The notes under the pieces are model-generated. The model searched no databases and had not been told where the DNA came from. It saw only the letters and a program-made list of their open reading frames with translations. Both the position numbers and the translations under genes were made by a program. Positions 11,139-18,874 of a stretch of DNA of 64,000 nt are shown piece after piece (the first letter of the stretch is position 1; every line of letters starts with the position of its first letter). The DNA is from Amycolatopsis sp. 2-15 (lineage in GTDB: Bacteria; Actinomycetota; Actinomycetes; Mycobacteriales; Pseudonocardiaceae). The stretch covers positions 9,370,001 through 9,434,000 of the forward strand of contig NZ_CP127294.1 of NCBI RefSeq assembly GCF_030285625.1, in the 5' to 3' direction.

Positions 11139-11756
11139 TCAGCTCCGTTCGAGGTACGCCAGTGCCTTGACCCAGTTGCGGACGAGCAGCGCCGTCGCGC
11201 CGGGCACGTCGCCGGACCGCAGTGCGTCGGCGATCCCCCGGTGCTCGGTGATGCTCTCGGCAACCCGCTCGGGGCCACCGAAGTACACGGATTCGTAGCG
11301 TTTGAGCAGGGGTTTGGTCTGCTCGATCAAGCGCAGCAGGTGCGGGTTGCCGCAGCGGGAGAGCAACAGCTCGTGCCAGCGATCGTCCACAGCGGACAGA
11401 TCGGCGCCGGCGGGCAGGACCGCCATCTCGTCGGCGACGGCGTCGAGCGCGTCCGGCAGCAGGGTCAGGTCCAGCGGTGAGGTCCAGCGCAGGGCGAGCG
11501 ACTCCAGCTCGGCGACCAGCGGGTAAAGCCGCCGGGCCTCCTCCGGGTCGAGCGGCGCGACGAGGAACCCGCGGCCGGGCGCGGCGACGAGCAGCCCGCG
11601 GTCGGCGAGCCCGATCAGCGCTTCCCGAAGCGGCGTGCGGCTCACGCCGAGCTCGCGAGCGAGGTGCACCTCGTTGATCCGGGCGTCCAGCCGGCCGTCG
11701 AGCACGCGGGTGGTGATCTCCTCGATGAGCTCACCTCGCAGGGGTCGCTTGGTCAT
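11139..11756 (-). CDS. GntR-family (FCD) transcriptional regulator
   Basis: 205 aa from the ATG at 11756. A winged HTH at residues about 8-70 (S-R-T-P-L-R-E-A-L-I-G-L-A-D-R-G-L) precedes an FCD effector domain with the usual His/Asp/Arg positions (W-H-E-L-L-L-S-R-C-G, E-H-R-G-I). It is divergent from the class V aminotransferase with only 62 bases between starts. An ATACAG-N10-CTGTAT inverted repeat lies in that gap, so autoregulation and control of the aminotransferase are likely. The effector is unknown. Confidence 0.87.
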   Translation of the reverse strand: MTKRPLRGELIEEITTRVLDGRLDARINEVHLARELGVSRTPLREALIGLADRGLLVAAPGRGFLVAPLDPEEARRLYPLVAELESLALRWTSPLDLTLLPDALDAVADEMAVLPAGADLSAVDDRWHELLLSRCGNPHLLRLIEQTKPLLKRYESVYFGGPERVAESITEHRGIADALRSGDVPGATALLVRNWVKALAYLERS

Positions 11757-11787
11757 CCGCGCAGCATTACACACCAACCGGCATTGC

Positions 11788-11809
11788 ATACAGACTGGCC
11801 CTACTGTAT
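11788..11809. promoter_or_regulatory. candidate GntR operator, ATACAG-N10-CTGTAT
   Basis: Perfect 6-bp inverted repeat with a 10-bp spacer, in the 62-bp gap between the divergent GntR and aminotransferase genes. The right arm overlaps a -10-like TACTGT (11802-11807) that lies just upstream of the aminotransferase ATG at 11819. No Shine-Dalgarno sequence is seen there, so a leaderless mRNA repressed by the regulator is plausible. Confidence 0.45.
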
Positions 11810-11818
11810 TCAGTTCAC

Positions 11819-13018
11819 ATGGTCAGCATCCAACCCGCCGACGTGGCCCGCGCCCGCGCCGAGACGCCCGGCTGCACCGGCGTCGTCCACTTCAACAACG
11901 CCGGTTCGGCGCTCCCGCCGGCCCGCGTCACCGACACGATGGTCGACTACCTGCGAGCCGAAGCGCTGGTCGGCGGCTACGAGGCCGCCGCGGCGGCGGC
12001 CGAGCGCACCGAAGCCGTCTACACGTCCCTGGCTCGGCTGATCAACGCCGCACCCGAGGACATCGCGATCACCGACAACGCGACGCGCTCATGGCAGGCG
12101 GTCTTCTACGCGCTGCGCTTCGGCCCGGGCGAGAAGATCCTGACCTCCCGTGCCGAATACGCGAGCAACGCGATCGCCTACCTCCAGGTGGCGCGCCGCA
12201 CCGGGGCGCGGGTGGAGGTGGTCGCCGACGACGAGACCGGCCAGCTCGACGTGGCCGACCTGCGCCGCCTGATCGACGACGACGTGAAGCTCATCGCCGT
12301 GAGCCACGTACCGACGCAGTGCGGCCTGGTGAACCCGGCCGAGGACATCGGCAAGGTCGCGCGCGAGGCCGGGATCCCGTTCCTGCTCGACGCCTGCCAG
12401 TCGGCCGGGCAGCTCGACCTCGACGTCGAACTCCTGCAGTGCGACGCGCTGTCGGCCACCGGCCGCAAGTACCTGCGCGGGCCGCGCGGCACCGGCTTCC
12501 TCTACGTGCACCCGCGGCTGCGCGAGCGGCTCGAGCCGGCGACGCTCGACCTGCACTCGGCCAGCTGGGAGTCGCCCGACGAGTTCGTGGTGGACCCGAC
12601 GGCGAAGCGGTTCGAGGTGTGGGAACGCGACTACGCGGCCGTGCTGGGGCTCGGCGCGGCCGTCGACTACGCGCTGGAATGGGGCCTGCCGGCGATCGAG
12701 CAACGCGTGGCCGAGCTGGGCGCGACGCTGCGCGGCCGGCTCGGTGAGCTCGACGGCGTGCGGGTGCACGACGTCGGCGCGCGCAAGTGCGGGCTCGTCG
12801 CGTTCAGCCTCGACGGCTTGGGCGCGGAGCAGGTGAAGGTGCGGCTTTCGGCCGCGAAGATCAACACGAGCGTGACCCACGCGACCTCGGCGCAGTACGA
12901 CTTCACCGCCCGGGGCCTGCCCGAACTCGTCCGCGCGTCGGTGCACTACTACAACACCGAGGGCGAGATCGACCTGCTGACGAGCGAAGTGGCGAAACTG
13001 GCCCAGGAGTCGCGCTAG
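11819..13018 (+). CDS. class V aminotransferase (PLP enzyme, NifS/isopenicillin-N-epimerase-like fold)
   Basis: 399 aa fold-type I PLP enzyme. The likely PLP lysine is in S-A-T-G-R-K-Y-L-R-G near residue 217. Upstream are F-N-N-A-G-S near the N-terminus and the PLP-binding D-A-C-Q-S-A-G near residue 190. There is no obvious desulfurase active-site Cys loop, so a lyase, aminotransferase or epimerase is as likely as a desulfurase. The ATG is preceded by a -10-like element with no ribosome site. It is divergent from a GntR regulator, which suggests an inducible catabolic enzyme. It overlaps the convergent MarR gene by 4 bp. Confidence 0.85.
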   Translation: MVSIQPADVARARAETPGCTGVVHFNNAGSALPPARVTDTMVDYLRAEALVGGYEAAAAAAERTEAVYTSLARLINAAPEDIAITDNATRSWQAVFYALRFGPGEKILTSRAEYASNAIAYLQVARRTGARVEVVADDETGQLDVADLRRLIDDDVKLIAVSHVPTQCGLVNPAEDIGKVAREAGIPFLLDACQSAGQLDLDVELLQCDALSATGRKYLRGPRGTGFLYVHPRLRERLEPATLDLHSASWESPDEFVVDPTAKRFEVWERDYAAVLGLGAAVDYALEWGLPAIEQRVAELGATLRGRLGELDGVRVHDVGARKCGLVAFSLDGLGAEQVKVRLSAAKINTSVTHATSAQYDFTARGLPELVRASVHYYNTEGEIDLLTSEVAKLAQESR

Positions 13019-13476
13019 CCGGCGAACCAGCCCGCGACGTCGAGCCGGAAGCCGCCGCCGGTCATGGTGCGCAGGTCGGCTTCGAGGGCGCGGACGCGGT
13101 CGGCCCCGAGCTCGGCCACCCAGTTCGCGCGCAGCGTTTCGAAGATGGCGGCGGAGCGGGCGAGGGAGTCGATGCCGCGCGGGGTGAGCCGCACGAGCTT
13201 GCGGCGGGCGTCTTCGGGATCGTCGGCGCGCTCGGCGTACCCGAGTTGCTCCAGGCGGTCGACGGTCTTGCCCGCGGCCTGCTTCGAGACGCCGAGCCGC
13301 TTGCCCAGTTCCGACGCGGTGGCCCCGCGCGGCCCGATGGCCTGCATCGCGAAGCCGAACGCGGGCCGCACGTCGGGGTGACCCTGGCGGGCGAGCTCGG
13401 CGTGCAGGTCGTCGATGAGCGTGCGGAAGCCGGAGAACAGCAGCAACGGCAGCTCGAAGCCGGGCGCGTCAGCCAT
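13015..13476 (-). CDS. MarR-family transcriptional regulator
   Basis: 153 aa from the ATG at 13476; an in-frame TTG seven codons upstream lies inside the direct repeats and is less likely. A winged HTH is evident (T-A-S-E-L-G-K-R-L-G-V-S-K-Q-A-A-G-K-T-V-D-R-L near residues 50-75, then the wing D-P-E-D-A-R-R-K-L-V). It is divergent from the AhpD-like gene, and the 80-bp gap holds two 14-bp direct repeats. It probably represses itself and that gene. The ligand is unknown. Confidence 0.86.
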   Translation of the reverse strand: MADAPGFELPLLLFSGFRTLIDDLHAELARQGHPDVRPAFGFAMQAIGPRGATASELGKRLGVSKQAAGKTVDRLEQLGYAERADDPEDARRKLVRLTPRGIDSLARSAAIFETLRANWVAELGADRVRALEADLRTMTGGGFRLDVAGWFAG

Positions 13477-13486
13477 GCCGCTTGCC

Positions 13487-13527
13487 AAATTCGACAACCA
13501 GGTTTACCTTCTGAAATTCGACAACCA
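13487..13527. promoter_or_regulatory. two 14-bp direct repeats between marR-like and ahpD-like genes
   Basis: AAATTCGACAACCA occurs exactly at 13487-13500 and 13514-13527, a 27-bp repeat period in an AT-richer island. Both copies lie between the divergent starts, so they are good candidates for the MarR binding sites, although MarR proteins more often use inverted repeats. Confidence 0.45.
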
Positions 13528-13556
13528 CGTTGACGACTTTACCCCAGGAGGGTTCC

Positions 13557-14108
13557 GTGCCGCATTTTCCTGAGCACACCGCCGAGACCGCCCCGCCGGC
13601 CGCCCGCCGCGCCCTGGCGGCGACTGAGGCCCAGTTCGGCTCGCTGCCCGCCGCCGTCGCGCGGCTGGCGACGTCGCCGGAGCTGCTGAACGGGTTCCTC
13701 AAGCTGAGCGCGCTGTTCGAGACCACCACGCTGTCGCCGCTGGAGCGCGAGACGCTGATCCTGGTGGTGTCCACGCGCAACAGCTGCCACTTCTGCGTCG
13801 CGATGCATACCGCGAAGCTGGTACAGCTCGACGCGCCGGCTTCGCTGATCGCGGCGTTGCGCGCGGCGGAGCCACTGCCGATTCCGAGACTGGAGGCGTT
13901 GCGCCGCTTCGCGTTGACCACGTTCGCGACGACCGGTGCCGTGCCTGCCGCCGACCTCGACGCGTTCCTCGCCGCCGGCTTCACCCCGCGGCAGGCGCTC
14001 GAGGTGGTGCTGGGCATCGGCGCGTACACGCTTTCGACGTTCGCCAACCGGCTCGTGGCCGCTCCGCTGCACCCGAGCCTGGCCGAGCACGAGTGGACCG
14101 CCGCCTGA
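13557..14108 (+). CDS. AhpD-like / carboxymuconolactone decarboxylase family protein
   Basis: 183 aa from the GTG at 13557, with AGGAGG ending five bases before it. All-helical CMD/AhpD-type protein; the redox motif C-H-F-C with following M-H-T lies near residue 80 (S-C-H-F-C-V-A-M-H). Proteins of this kind are peroxidase-like or thiol redox proteins, and many are induced by electrophiles through MarR repressors. The divergent MarR gene fits that pattern. No membrane or secretion signal is visible. The substrate cannot be assigned. Confidence 0.82.
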   Translation: MPHFPEHTAETAPPAARRALAATEAQFGSLPAAVARLATSPELLNGFLKLSALFETTTLSPLERETLILVVSTRNSCHFCVAMHTAKLVQLDAPASLIAALRAAEPLPIPRLEALRRFALTTFATTGAVPAADLDAFLAAGFTPRQALEVVLGIGAYTLSTFANRLVAAPLHPSLAEHEWTAA

Positions 14109-14351
14109 AGTTTCACCCGTTTGCCGCAGTGCTCGACGTATCCACCGGCTCCCGCCGGGCCTCCTACTCCACGTTCGCCCGCGACGCGCACCACGCGGTC
14201 GGGCCTGTCGAGGGGGCAGGCCCGGCCCCGGGCGCCGGCCTCGGATCGGCGGCGGCTCCACCGCGGTCCACTCCCGGTAGTGCTTGATCCCCTCGCGAAT
14301 CGCGCAGGCCGCAGCCGCGATGATCCAGCCGGTGACGCCTTGCGGGAGGAC

Positions 14352-14618
14352 TTAGTCGCCGTTCGGGGCGGCGAGGTAGCCGTAGACGTAGTTGCCGGCG
14401 AGGTACACCAGGCCTATCCACGGCTGGGCGCCGCGGGTCATGATGTTCAGACAGGTGGCGGAGCCGAGCAGCACGAGGCCGATGGCCGCCAGCGACAACG
14501 CTGAAGCCCCCATGGCGAGCTCGCCCCAGGTCGGGCGGTTGTCGTCGGACAACAGCCGGGGCACGATCGCGCCTGCGAAGAGCAGCGCGTCGACGAGCCA
14601 CATCCGGGTGACCTTCAT
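14352..14618 (-). CDS. small membrane protein of unknown function
   Basis: 88 aa with three or four hydrophobic stretches (near residues 6-22, 35-55, 66-82), ending in A-A-P-N-G-D. I do not recognise a family. Two starts are possible: the ATG at 14618, or the ATG at 14603, which has GAAGG eight bases upstream inside the first codons. After the TAA the same frame stays open and reads a hydrophobic segment (G-W-I-I-A-A-A-A-C-A-I) followed by a basic tail, so the protein may once have been longer. It lies just outside the element's left attachment site. Confidence 0.5.
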   Translation of the reverse strand: MKVTRMWLVDALLFAGAIVPRLLSDDNRPTWGELAMGASALSLAAIGLVLLGSATCLNIMTRGAQPWIGLVYLAGNYVYGYLAAPNGD

Positions 14619-14951
14619 CGCCCGCGCGGCCCCGGCCCGACCACGACCGCGATCCCCGCCGCCTGCCCGCCACCGAGCTTCCGAGGGAGCCAAACCACCC
14701 AAGACGACCACCACCGACCGTGCGGCGGGGCGAGACCACCCAAGGCGACCACCGCGGGGGGACAGGGAGGCGAAACCACCCGAGGCGACCACCGCCGGCG
14801 GTCCGGCGGGGGGCGGAATCACCCAAGGCGACCACCGCGGGGGTCCGGGGGCGAAGCCCGCCGGGCGGGTTTTGGGGGTTGCACCCCCAAAAGACACCGC
14901 GGGGCGACCTGGTCCGCGCGTTCCGCGGACACACCCCACCCAGAGAACCGC
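14619..14951. repeat. non-coding tract with four ~41-bp tandem repeats
   Basis: No convincing gene. A 19-bp core close to ACCACCCAAGGCGACCACC recurs at 14694, 14735, 14775 and 14818 (steps of 41, 40 and 43 bp), separated by G-rich spacers. A strong hairpin follows at 14870. The tract sits on the chromosomal side of the attachment site and would be read as G-rich RNA from the minus strand. Confidence 0.7.
14870..14892. terminator. bidirectional hairpin terminator
   Basis: TTTTGGGGGT and ACCCCCAAAA form a perfect 10-bp stem around the 3-base loop TGC. The stem starts with T4 and ends with A4, so it can work as an intrinsic terminator in either direction. Confidence 0.6.
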
Positions 14952-14994
14952 GTGGGCGCAGCAGGGTTCGAACCTGCGACCGCTCGGGTGTAAG
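14952..14994 (-). repeat. left attachment site: displaced 3' half of tRNA-Val
   Basis: 43 bp identical to 27765-27807, covering the tRNA-Val(TAC) 3' half from the anticodon arm through the T arm to the acceptor end. The sequence stops matching after the anticodon loop, so this is not a tRNA gene. This is the scar expected when an element recombines into the 3' half of a tRNA gene. Confidence 0.92.
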
Positions 14995-15090
14995 TCAGGT
15001 GGTTCCTGTGGCTGACCTGGGAGTACGCCGTTCACCTTTGTCTGCAGGCGCCGGGTTGAACCAGGTCAGTTCATAGCTGTTCACAGCCAT

Positions 15091-15110
15091 TGATGTCGCC
15101 GACTGATGTC
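15091..15110 (+). promoter_or_regulatory. left pair of TGATGTC boxes (candidate integrase/Xis arm sites)
   Basis: TGATGTC at 15091-15097 and again at 15104-15110, a 13-bp step. The same pair with the same step occurs at the right end (27705 and 27718). Lambda-type integrases bind short arm-type repeats flanking the core, which makes this a good candidate. Confidence 0.5.
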
Positions 15111-15122
15111 ACCGCTTGATCT

Positions 15123-15347
15123 CTAGCCAGCCGCCAGCAGCCCGCCCGCGTAGCGAGTGCCACTCCTCGGACCATGCAGCGGTTGCCAGCTGCGCTCTTC
15201 TTTGGGTGGTGGCCTGACCAGGCAGACACAGGCGGTTGACATAGCGAAGGGCTCCCCGACCTGCACCGGCTCGTCTTCGGAGCCGGTGCCCAGCGCGCAG
15301 GCGAGTGCCGAGTCGAGGTCGGCCACGGCGGCTCTGCGTTCGCACAC
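15123..15347 (-). CDS. possible small hypothetical protein
   Basis: 74 aa frame from a GTG start. The first half has strong third-position G/C and an ordinary acidic composition, while the C-terminal half is Pro/Arg rich. I recognise no family and see no good ribosome site. It lies between the left attachment site and the DoxX-like gene and could be spurious. The rest of 14995-15429 shows only the TGATGTC boxes. Confidence 0.25.
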   Translation of the reverse strand: MCERRAAVADLDSALACALGTGSEDEPVQVGEPFAMSTACVCLVRPPPKEERSWQPLHGPRSGTRYAGGLLAAG

Positions 15348-15429
15348 CGGCCGGCACCGCGCCCAGCGCCGAGGAGACGCCGACGCTACAAACCTCGTGC
15401 GCGGTGATCAACCGGTCTCGGGGCGAAGC

Positions 15430-16047
15430 TCAATCGCCGCACAGCCAGCCGTACTTGCCGAGTCGTGGCCGGAGGGCGCGGTCGACGCTCCACAGGGCGT
15501 TGCCCGGCGCGGCCAGCAGGGCCAGGGCAGCGATGATGTACCCGATCGACGGGCCGATGTCGGTAGCGCCCGCCGCGAACCACGGGAGGCCGAACGCTTC
15601 CGCCGCGGACCAGATCCCGAACGAGTACACGGCGCTCCCGACATAGACCACATTGGACAGTGTGCCGGTGAGGAGGCCGACCGCGATGAGCGTTTCGACA
15701 ATGGCCGTCCCGACGCCCAGCCCCGCGGGCGCCACCGCCCCGATGTACTGCCACAGGTCGATCCACTGGCGGATGACGGGAGTGGTGACCTGGTCGTGGA
15801 TGCCGAACTGGTGCGCGAACACCTGGCCCCGCAGGAACTCAGGCCGCCACTTGAACGAGGCGTCGATCGCCCACACCACCCCGAACACGATCCGCAGCAC
15901 GCAGGCCAGCCGGCGACGCCCGGAGGACGCAGCCGCGGGCTGGTGCAGCTTCTGGTACTCCTGGGCCACCGCGTCCGTTCTGGTTTCTTCCGCGAAACCC
16001 CGACGACCGGCTCCGCCGTCGCGGGCGTGCGGTTCTTCGTGCGTCAC
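15430..16047 (-). CDS. DoxX-like integral membrane protein
   Basis: 205 aa. A charged cytoplasmic N-terminus (about 45 residues) is followed by R-I-V-F-G-V-V-W-A-I-D-A-S-F-K-W and three further hydrophobic segments (about 105-125, 130-150, 165-185). This matches the four-helix DoxX/DoxD-like fold. Related proteins are linked to quinone or thiol redox and oxidative stress, but no reaction can be assigned. It sits alone at the left end of the element, transcribed toward the attachment site. Confidence 0.72.
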   Translation of the reverse strand: MTHEEPHARDGGAGRRGFAEETRTDAVAQEYQKLHQPAAASSGRRRLACVLRIVFGVVWAIDASFKWRPEFLRGQVFAHQFGIHDQVTTPVIRQWIDLWQYIGAVAPAGLGVGTAIVETLIAVGLLTGTLSNVVYVGSAVYSFGIWSAAEAFGLPWFAAGATDIGPSIGYIIAALALLAAPGNALWSVDRALRPRLGKYGWLCGD

Positions 16048-16385
16048 TGCCGCTCACCCTCTCGACGCCCGCACCACACCCCCGCCGGTATGCCGAAGGA
16101 CCACCTCAGCGACGGGTGGGCCCGTTTTGACGAGAAAGATGTGTTCGAAAGGCCGCATCCTCGCCATCCTCCATGGCCGCCATCCCGGTGTGTAGCGCCG
16201 TGACGCCGGGCGCGGCTCCGGCGGGGACCGATCGGTGCGCTCCGGCAAGAGGCTCGATGTGGCCGAGCAGGTGGTCAGCGGCGACACAAGGCCACTCGGC
16301 AGCGGTCAGGGCAGTGTTGAAAAAGGCGAGAAACGACCAACGCCTTACCGCGGTGATGGGCGCGCTCCGGACAGCAAGCAGATCC
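16048..16385. other. gene-poor stretch upstream of the integrase remnant
   Basis: 338 bp between the DoxX-like start and the recognisable integrase fragment. A frame open on the plus strand joins the fragment from 16173 but has no family features before about 16386. No promoter or RNA gene stands out. Confidence 0.5.
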
Positions 16386-16650
16386 GGGCCGTGGAAGGCA
16401 CTGCTTCGCCTCGCCGAGGTGCGGGACGCGCGGCTGCACGATCTCCGCCACACGTCCGCGACGGTCCTGCTCGAGCTCAAGGTCCCACTTCCCGCCGTGA
16501 TGGAGCTGATGGGCTGGTCGAACGCTGCTATCGCGAAGCGGTACATGCACGTCACGAGCGAGCTGACAGCCGCGATCGCAGACCAGGTCGGCAACCACGT
16601 TTGGTACGCCGACGACGAGCGAGAGGACGAAGACGAGGACGAAGAACGGC
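16386..16650 (+). pseudogene. C-terminal remnant of a second tyrosine integrase
   Basis: About 80 residues align by eye with the catalytic C-terminus of phage-type integrases: R-L-H-D-L-R-H-T (the H-x-x-R box), M-G-W-S-N (the His/Trp position) and K-R-Y-M-H-V, which holds the nucleophilic Tyr. The N-terminal SAM-like and arm-binding domains and the first catalytic Arg are absent. The frame runs past the expected end through the hairpin at 16648. It is followed by a terminator and a tRNA-Ser 3' half, the same order as the intact int/terminator/tRNA-Val module at the right end. It differs from the intact integrase in sequence, so it comes from another element. Confidence 0.82.
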
Positions 16651-16692
16651 AGAACGCCGGGTGTCCCGTCGCGGGTCACCCGGCGTTCTGCC
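16648..16692 (+). terminator. intrinsic terminator after the integrase remnant
   Basis: A 16-bp perfect stem (GGCAGAACGCCGGGTG with its complement) encloses a 13-base loop that itself has a CCCG/CGGG core, followed by TGTT. It is placed like the terminator after the intact integrase. Confidence 0.7.
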
Positions 16693-16700
16693 TGTTAAGA

Positions 16701-16756
16701 GCGGGGGCGGTGGGATTCGAACCCACGGACGGGATTGACCGTCACACGATTTCGAG
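16701..16756 (-). pseudogene. orphan 3' half of tRNA-Ser(CGA)
   Basis: Read on the minus strand: anticodon loop C-T-CGA-A-A (16750-16756), a long class-II variable arm with GACGG/CCGTC stem, a perfect T arm (GTGGG TTCGAAT CCCAC) and the acceptor strand CGCCCCC. Upstream of the anticodon loop nothing pairs with the anticodon-stem strand, so the 5' half is missing. It is most likely a relic attachment site of the element that owned the adjacent integrase remnant. Confidence 0.8.
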
Positions 16757-16878
16757 TTCCATTCCCGGTCGTTCGGGCTGGTCCAACGCGCTTGTATGGC
16801 CTGCTCAGCCAGCTTCGTTGACTCAGGGCAACGAAAGAGGGGCGTCCACTCTACTGTCGGTGGCCCTTGAGCTGCGGC

Positions 16879-16919
16879 GGAGCTGAGGGGAATCGAACCC
16901 CTGACCTTCTCGATGCGAA
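16879..16919 (-). pseudogene. orphan 3' half of tRNA-Ala(CGC)
   Basis: On the minus strand: anticodon loop T-T-CGC-A-T (16913-16919), anticodon-stem strand CGAGA, variable AGGTC, T arm AGGGG TTCGATT CCCCT and acceptor strand CAGCTCC. The 5' half is absent. It is cut at the same place (anticodon loop) as the Val and Ser copies, as expected of tRNA-targeting integrases. No integrase remnant was found directly beside it. Confidence 0.75.
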
Positions 16920-17259
16920 CTATCAGCACGAAAGCCATTGCCGGTCTTTGCCGAGGTCAGAGGGTCGTCGCTGGTCGATCTCGGGTGCTGAGCGTCGGTG
17001 TGGTTGCTGTACTTCGCTGCTGTACGGCAACGAACCGACCCGGGAAGCAACTCGGGGTCGGACGCAGGTAGATGGGCGAGCTGCCCTGGTGACGCGGGTG
17101 GCCGGCAGGGTTCGAGCCATGGCGGGCCGAGTCACCGCCGCGCTGCTCGCCGTGTCGCCGGTCTGAGAAGCCCGGTGAACAACCGGGGATGTGGACAAGG
17201 CGTCGGTGATCACGACTACCCTCGGTGTGGCTGTGGCCACTCGAGGAGGAAGGCACGAC
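16920..17259. other. intergenic region upstream of the SAM methyltransferase
   Basis: 340 bp without a supportable gene. It contains an imperfect local duplication around 17008-17029 (GCTGTACTTC and GCTGTACGGC). The ribosome site of the next gene (GAGGAGGAAGG) is at its right edge. Confidence 0.5.
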
Positions 17260-18093
17260 ATGCCGGCAGACGCTGCTGACTTGAACGCTCCGGTCGGGGT
17301 CGATCCGCATCGGGCCAGCGTTGCGCGGATGTACGACTACGCAATGGGTGGTAAAGACTGGTACGAGGTCGACCGGGTCGAGCTCGAGCGGCTCAAGGCG
17401 GTCATGCCGGAAGCGGTGGACCTCGCGTTGGAGAACCGGCGGTTCCTGATCCGGATGTGCCGGTTCCTCGCGGAGCAGGCGGGGCTCACGCAGTACCTGG
17501 ACCTGGGGTCCGGTCTACCCACGGCGGAGAACGTGCACCAGGTGGTGCAGCGGGTCGACCCGCTGTCGAAGGTCGTCTACGTCGACCACGACCCGGTCGT
17601 GACCGCGCATGGCCGAGCGCTGCTCGAGGAGAACGAGAACACCCGCTACATCGCCGGCGACATCTTCGATCCGCGCGGCATCCTCGAGGACGAGACCGTG
17701 TGCAGCCACCTCGACTGGAGCCGGCCGATCGGGCTGCTGTTCATCGCGAGCTTGCACCACTTCAAGGGTGACCGGGCGCGCCCGGCCGAAGTCACGGCCG
17801 AGTTCATCGATGCGCTGCCTTCGGGTTCGTATGTGGCGATCTCGCATGCCTTCGACCCCGGTAAGGGTGCGGACAGCGAAGCGATGCGGGCGTTCGAAGC
17901 GGCCGTCGCCCGCGGCTCGCTCGGTGGCGTCACGGCACGGACCGCGGAGGAGATCGTCGAGCTGTTCCACGGGCTCGAACTCGTCGAACCCGGGCTGGTC
18001 GAGCTGGTCAACTGGTGGCCCTCTGGGCCGCGCCTGAAGCCGTTGAACGTCGCCCAACGACTGATGGCCGGAGCCGTCGCCCGCAAGGCCTGA
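17260..18093 (+). CDS. SAM-dependent methyltransferase, DUF574 (Methyltransf_19) family
   Basis: 277 aa from the ATG at 17260, preceded by the strong site GAGGAGGAAGG. A Rossmann methyltransferase: N-terminal A-R-M-Y-D-Y-A-M-G-G-K-D is the hallmark of this actinobacterial family; the SAM loop is Y-L-D-L-G-S-G-L-P-T near residue 82, followed by V-Y-V-D-H-D-P-V and S-L-H-H-F. The family is abundant in Actinobacteria, and the substrates are mostly unknown. It lies inside the element between relic tRNA fragments and the IS remnant and may be older cargo. Confidence 0.88.
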   Translation: MPADAADLNAPVGVDPHRASVARMYDYAMGGKDWYEVDRVELERLKAVMPEAVDLALENRRFLIRMCRFLAEQAGLTQYLDLGSGLPTAENVHQVVQRVDPLSKVVYVDHDPVVTAHGRALLEENENTRYIAGDIFDPRGILEDETVCSHLDWSRPIGLLFIASLHHFKGDRARPAEVTAEFIDALPSGSYVAISHAFDPGKGADSEAMRAFEAAVARGSLGGVTARTAEEIVELFHGLELVEPGLVELVNWWPSGPRLKPLNVAQRLMAGAVARKA

Positions 18094-18394
18094 TCGGCTC
18101 CATGCCTGCTCTCTGCAAATTACGCCGCAGTCGGTCGAGGTGGTCGCACACTTTTGGTAGCCACCCTGAGACTTGATTTGCAGGGAGAGTGCCTCAGTGC
18201 GATGACCAGCGCATCGCAGCACATCCCCCTCGGTGCGGCCACACAAACGCAAACGCTTGTCATAGATGGTCGTCTTCGGGTAGTTGGAATCGAATTGCGG
18301 GGGTAAAGCGGTAATGGTCTCAGTCTGAATACGACGACCTGACCCTGCGCGGCGCGATGACCCGCACGGCCGGAAGGCGCGCACACTGGGGTCC
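18094..18394. other. low-GC intergenic stretch, possible gene relic
   Basis: 300 bp of clearly lower GC than the flanks. On the minus strand one frame reads about 65 residues of normal-looking composition (for example Q-F-D-S-N-Y-P-K-T-T-I-Y-D-K-R-L-R-L-C-G) before merging into the shadow of the methyltransferase. It has no start and no family I recognise, so it may be a fragment of a lost gene. Confidence 0.35.
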
Positions 18395-18874
18395 ATGGCA
18401 TGGGAGTGGGTCGCCCCCGCAGCTACAGTCCTCGTCGGCGCCACAGCTACATGGGGGACCACAAGGGTCGCGGTCAGCGGGCGAAAGCACGCAGAGCAAA
18501 TCGCCCGGACGTCGACTGAGGCCAGCATGCGCATTAGCTATCAAGAACGGCTATCAACATTCTTAATTGAAGCCTCAGAGACGATGGTTCTCGGGGTGCC
18601 GTCAATCGGCCGCCCTACTTCGCTGACGGTGCCCTTGGAGTCACGGCCAAGCTACGTGGAGCTCCAGCGCACATACGCTCGCCTGTTGGTTTACGCACCG
18701 CCGGAACTTGCGCAGGCGTACTGGGACTGGAAGTCGCTCTACCTCGCGTTGAGCGGATCGAGCGGAGCGACCGCTGAAGAGTGGTTTGCAGAGGCGGAGC
18801 GCCTGTCCGGCTTGCGACAAGTTTTCATTGGCCTAGCCAACGACCTACTGTCACCCAACTCCACAACCGACTGA
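18395..18874 (+). CDS. hypothetical protein with N-terminal membrane segment
   Basis: 159 aa. A hydrophobic segment at residues 5-24 (W-V-A-P-A-A-T-V-L-V-G-A) is followed by a short basic stretch and a soluble, mainly helical domain of about 130 residues rich in E, Y and L. The topology looks like a single-pass anchor with a cytoplasmic domain. I do not recognise the family. Codon use is less GC-rich than chromosomal neighbours, fitting element cargo. Confidence 0.65.
   Translation: MAWEWVAPAATVLVGATATWGTTRVAVSGRKHAEQIARTSTEASMRISYQERLSTFLIEASETMVLGVPSIGRPTSLTVPLESRPSYVELQRTYARLLVYAPPELAQAYWDWKSLYLALSGSSGATAEEWFAEAERLSGLRQVFIGLANDLLSPNSTTD

Noticed and set aside
14952..14994. Intact tRNA-Val copy at the left end
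   Set aside because: Only the 3' half is present; the D arm and the 5' acceptor strand are missing.
16235..16738. Frame ending G-G-G-I-R-T-H-G-R-D
   Set aside because: Classic artefact of translating the tRNA T arm; it reads through a terminator and tRNA fragment.
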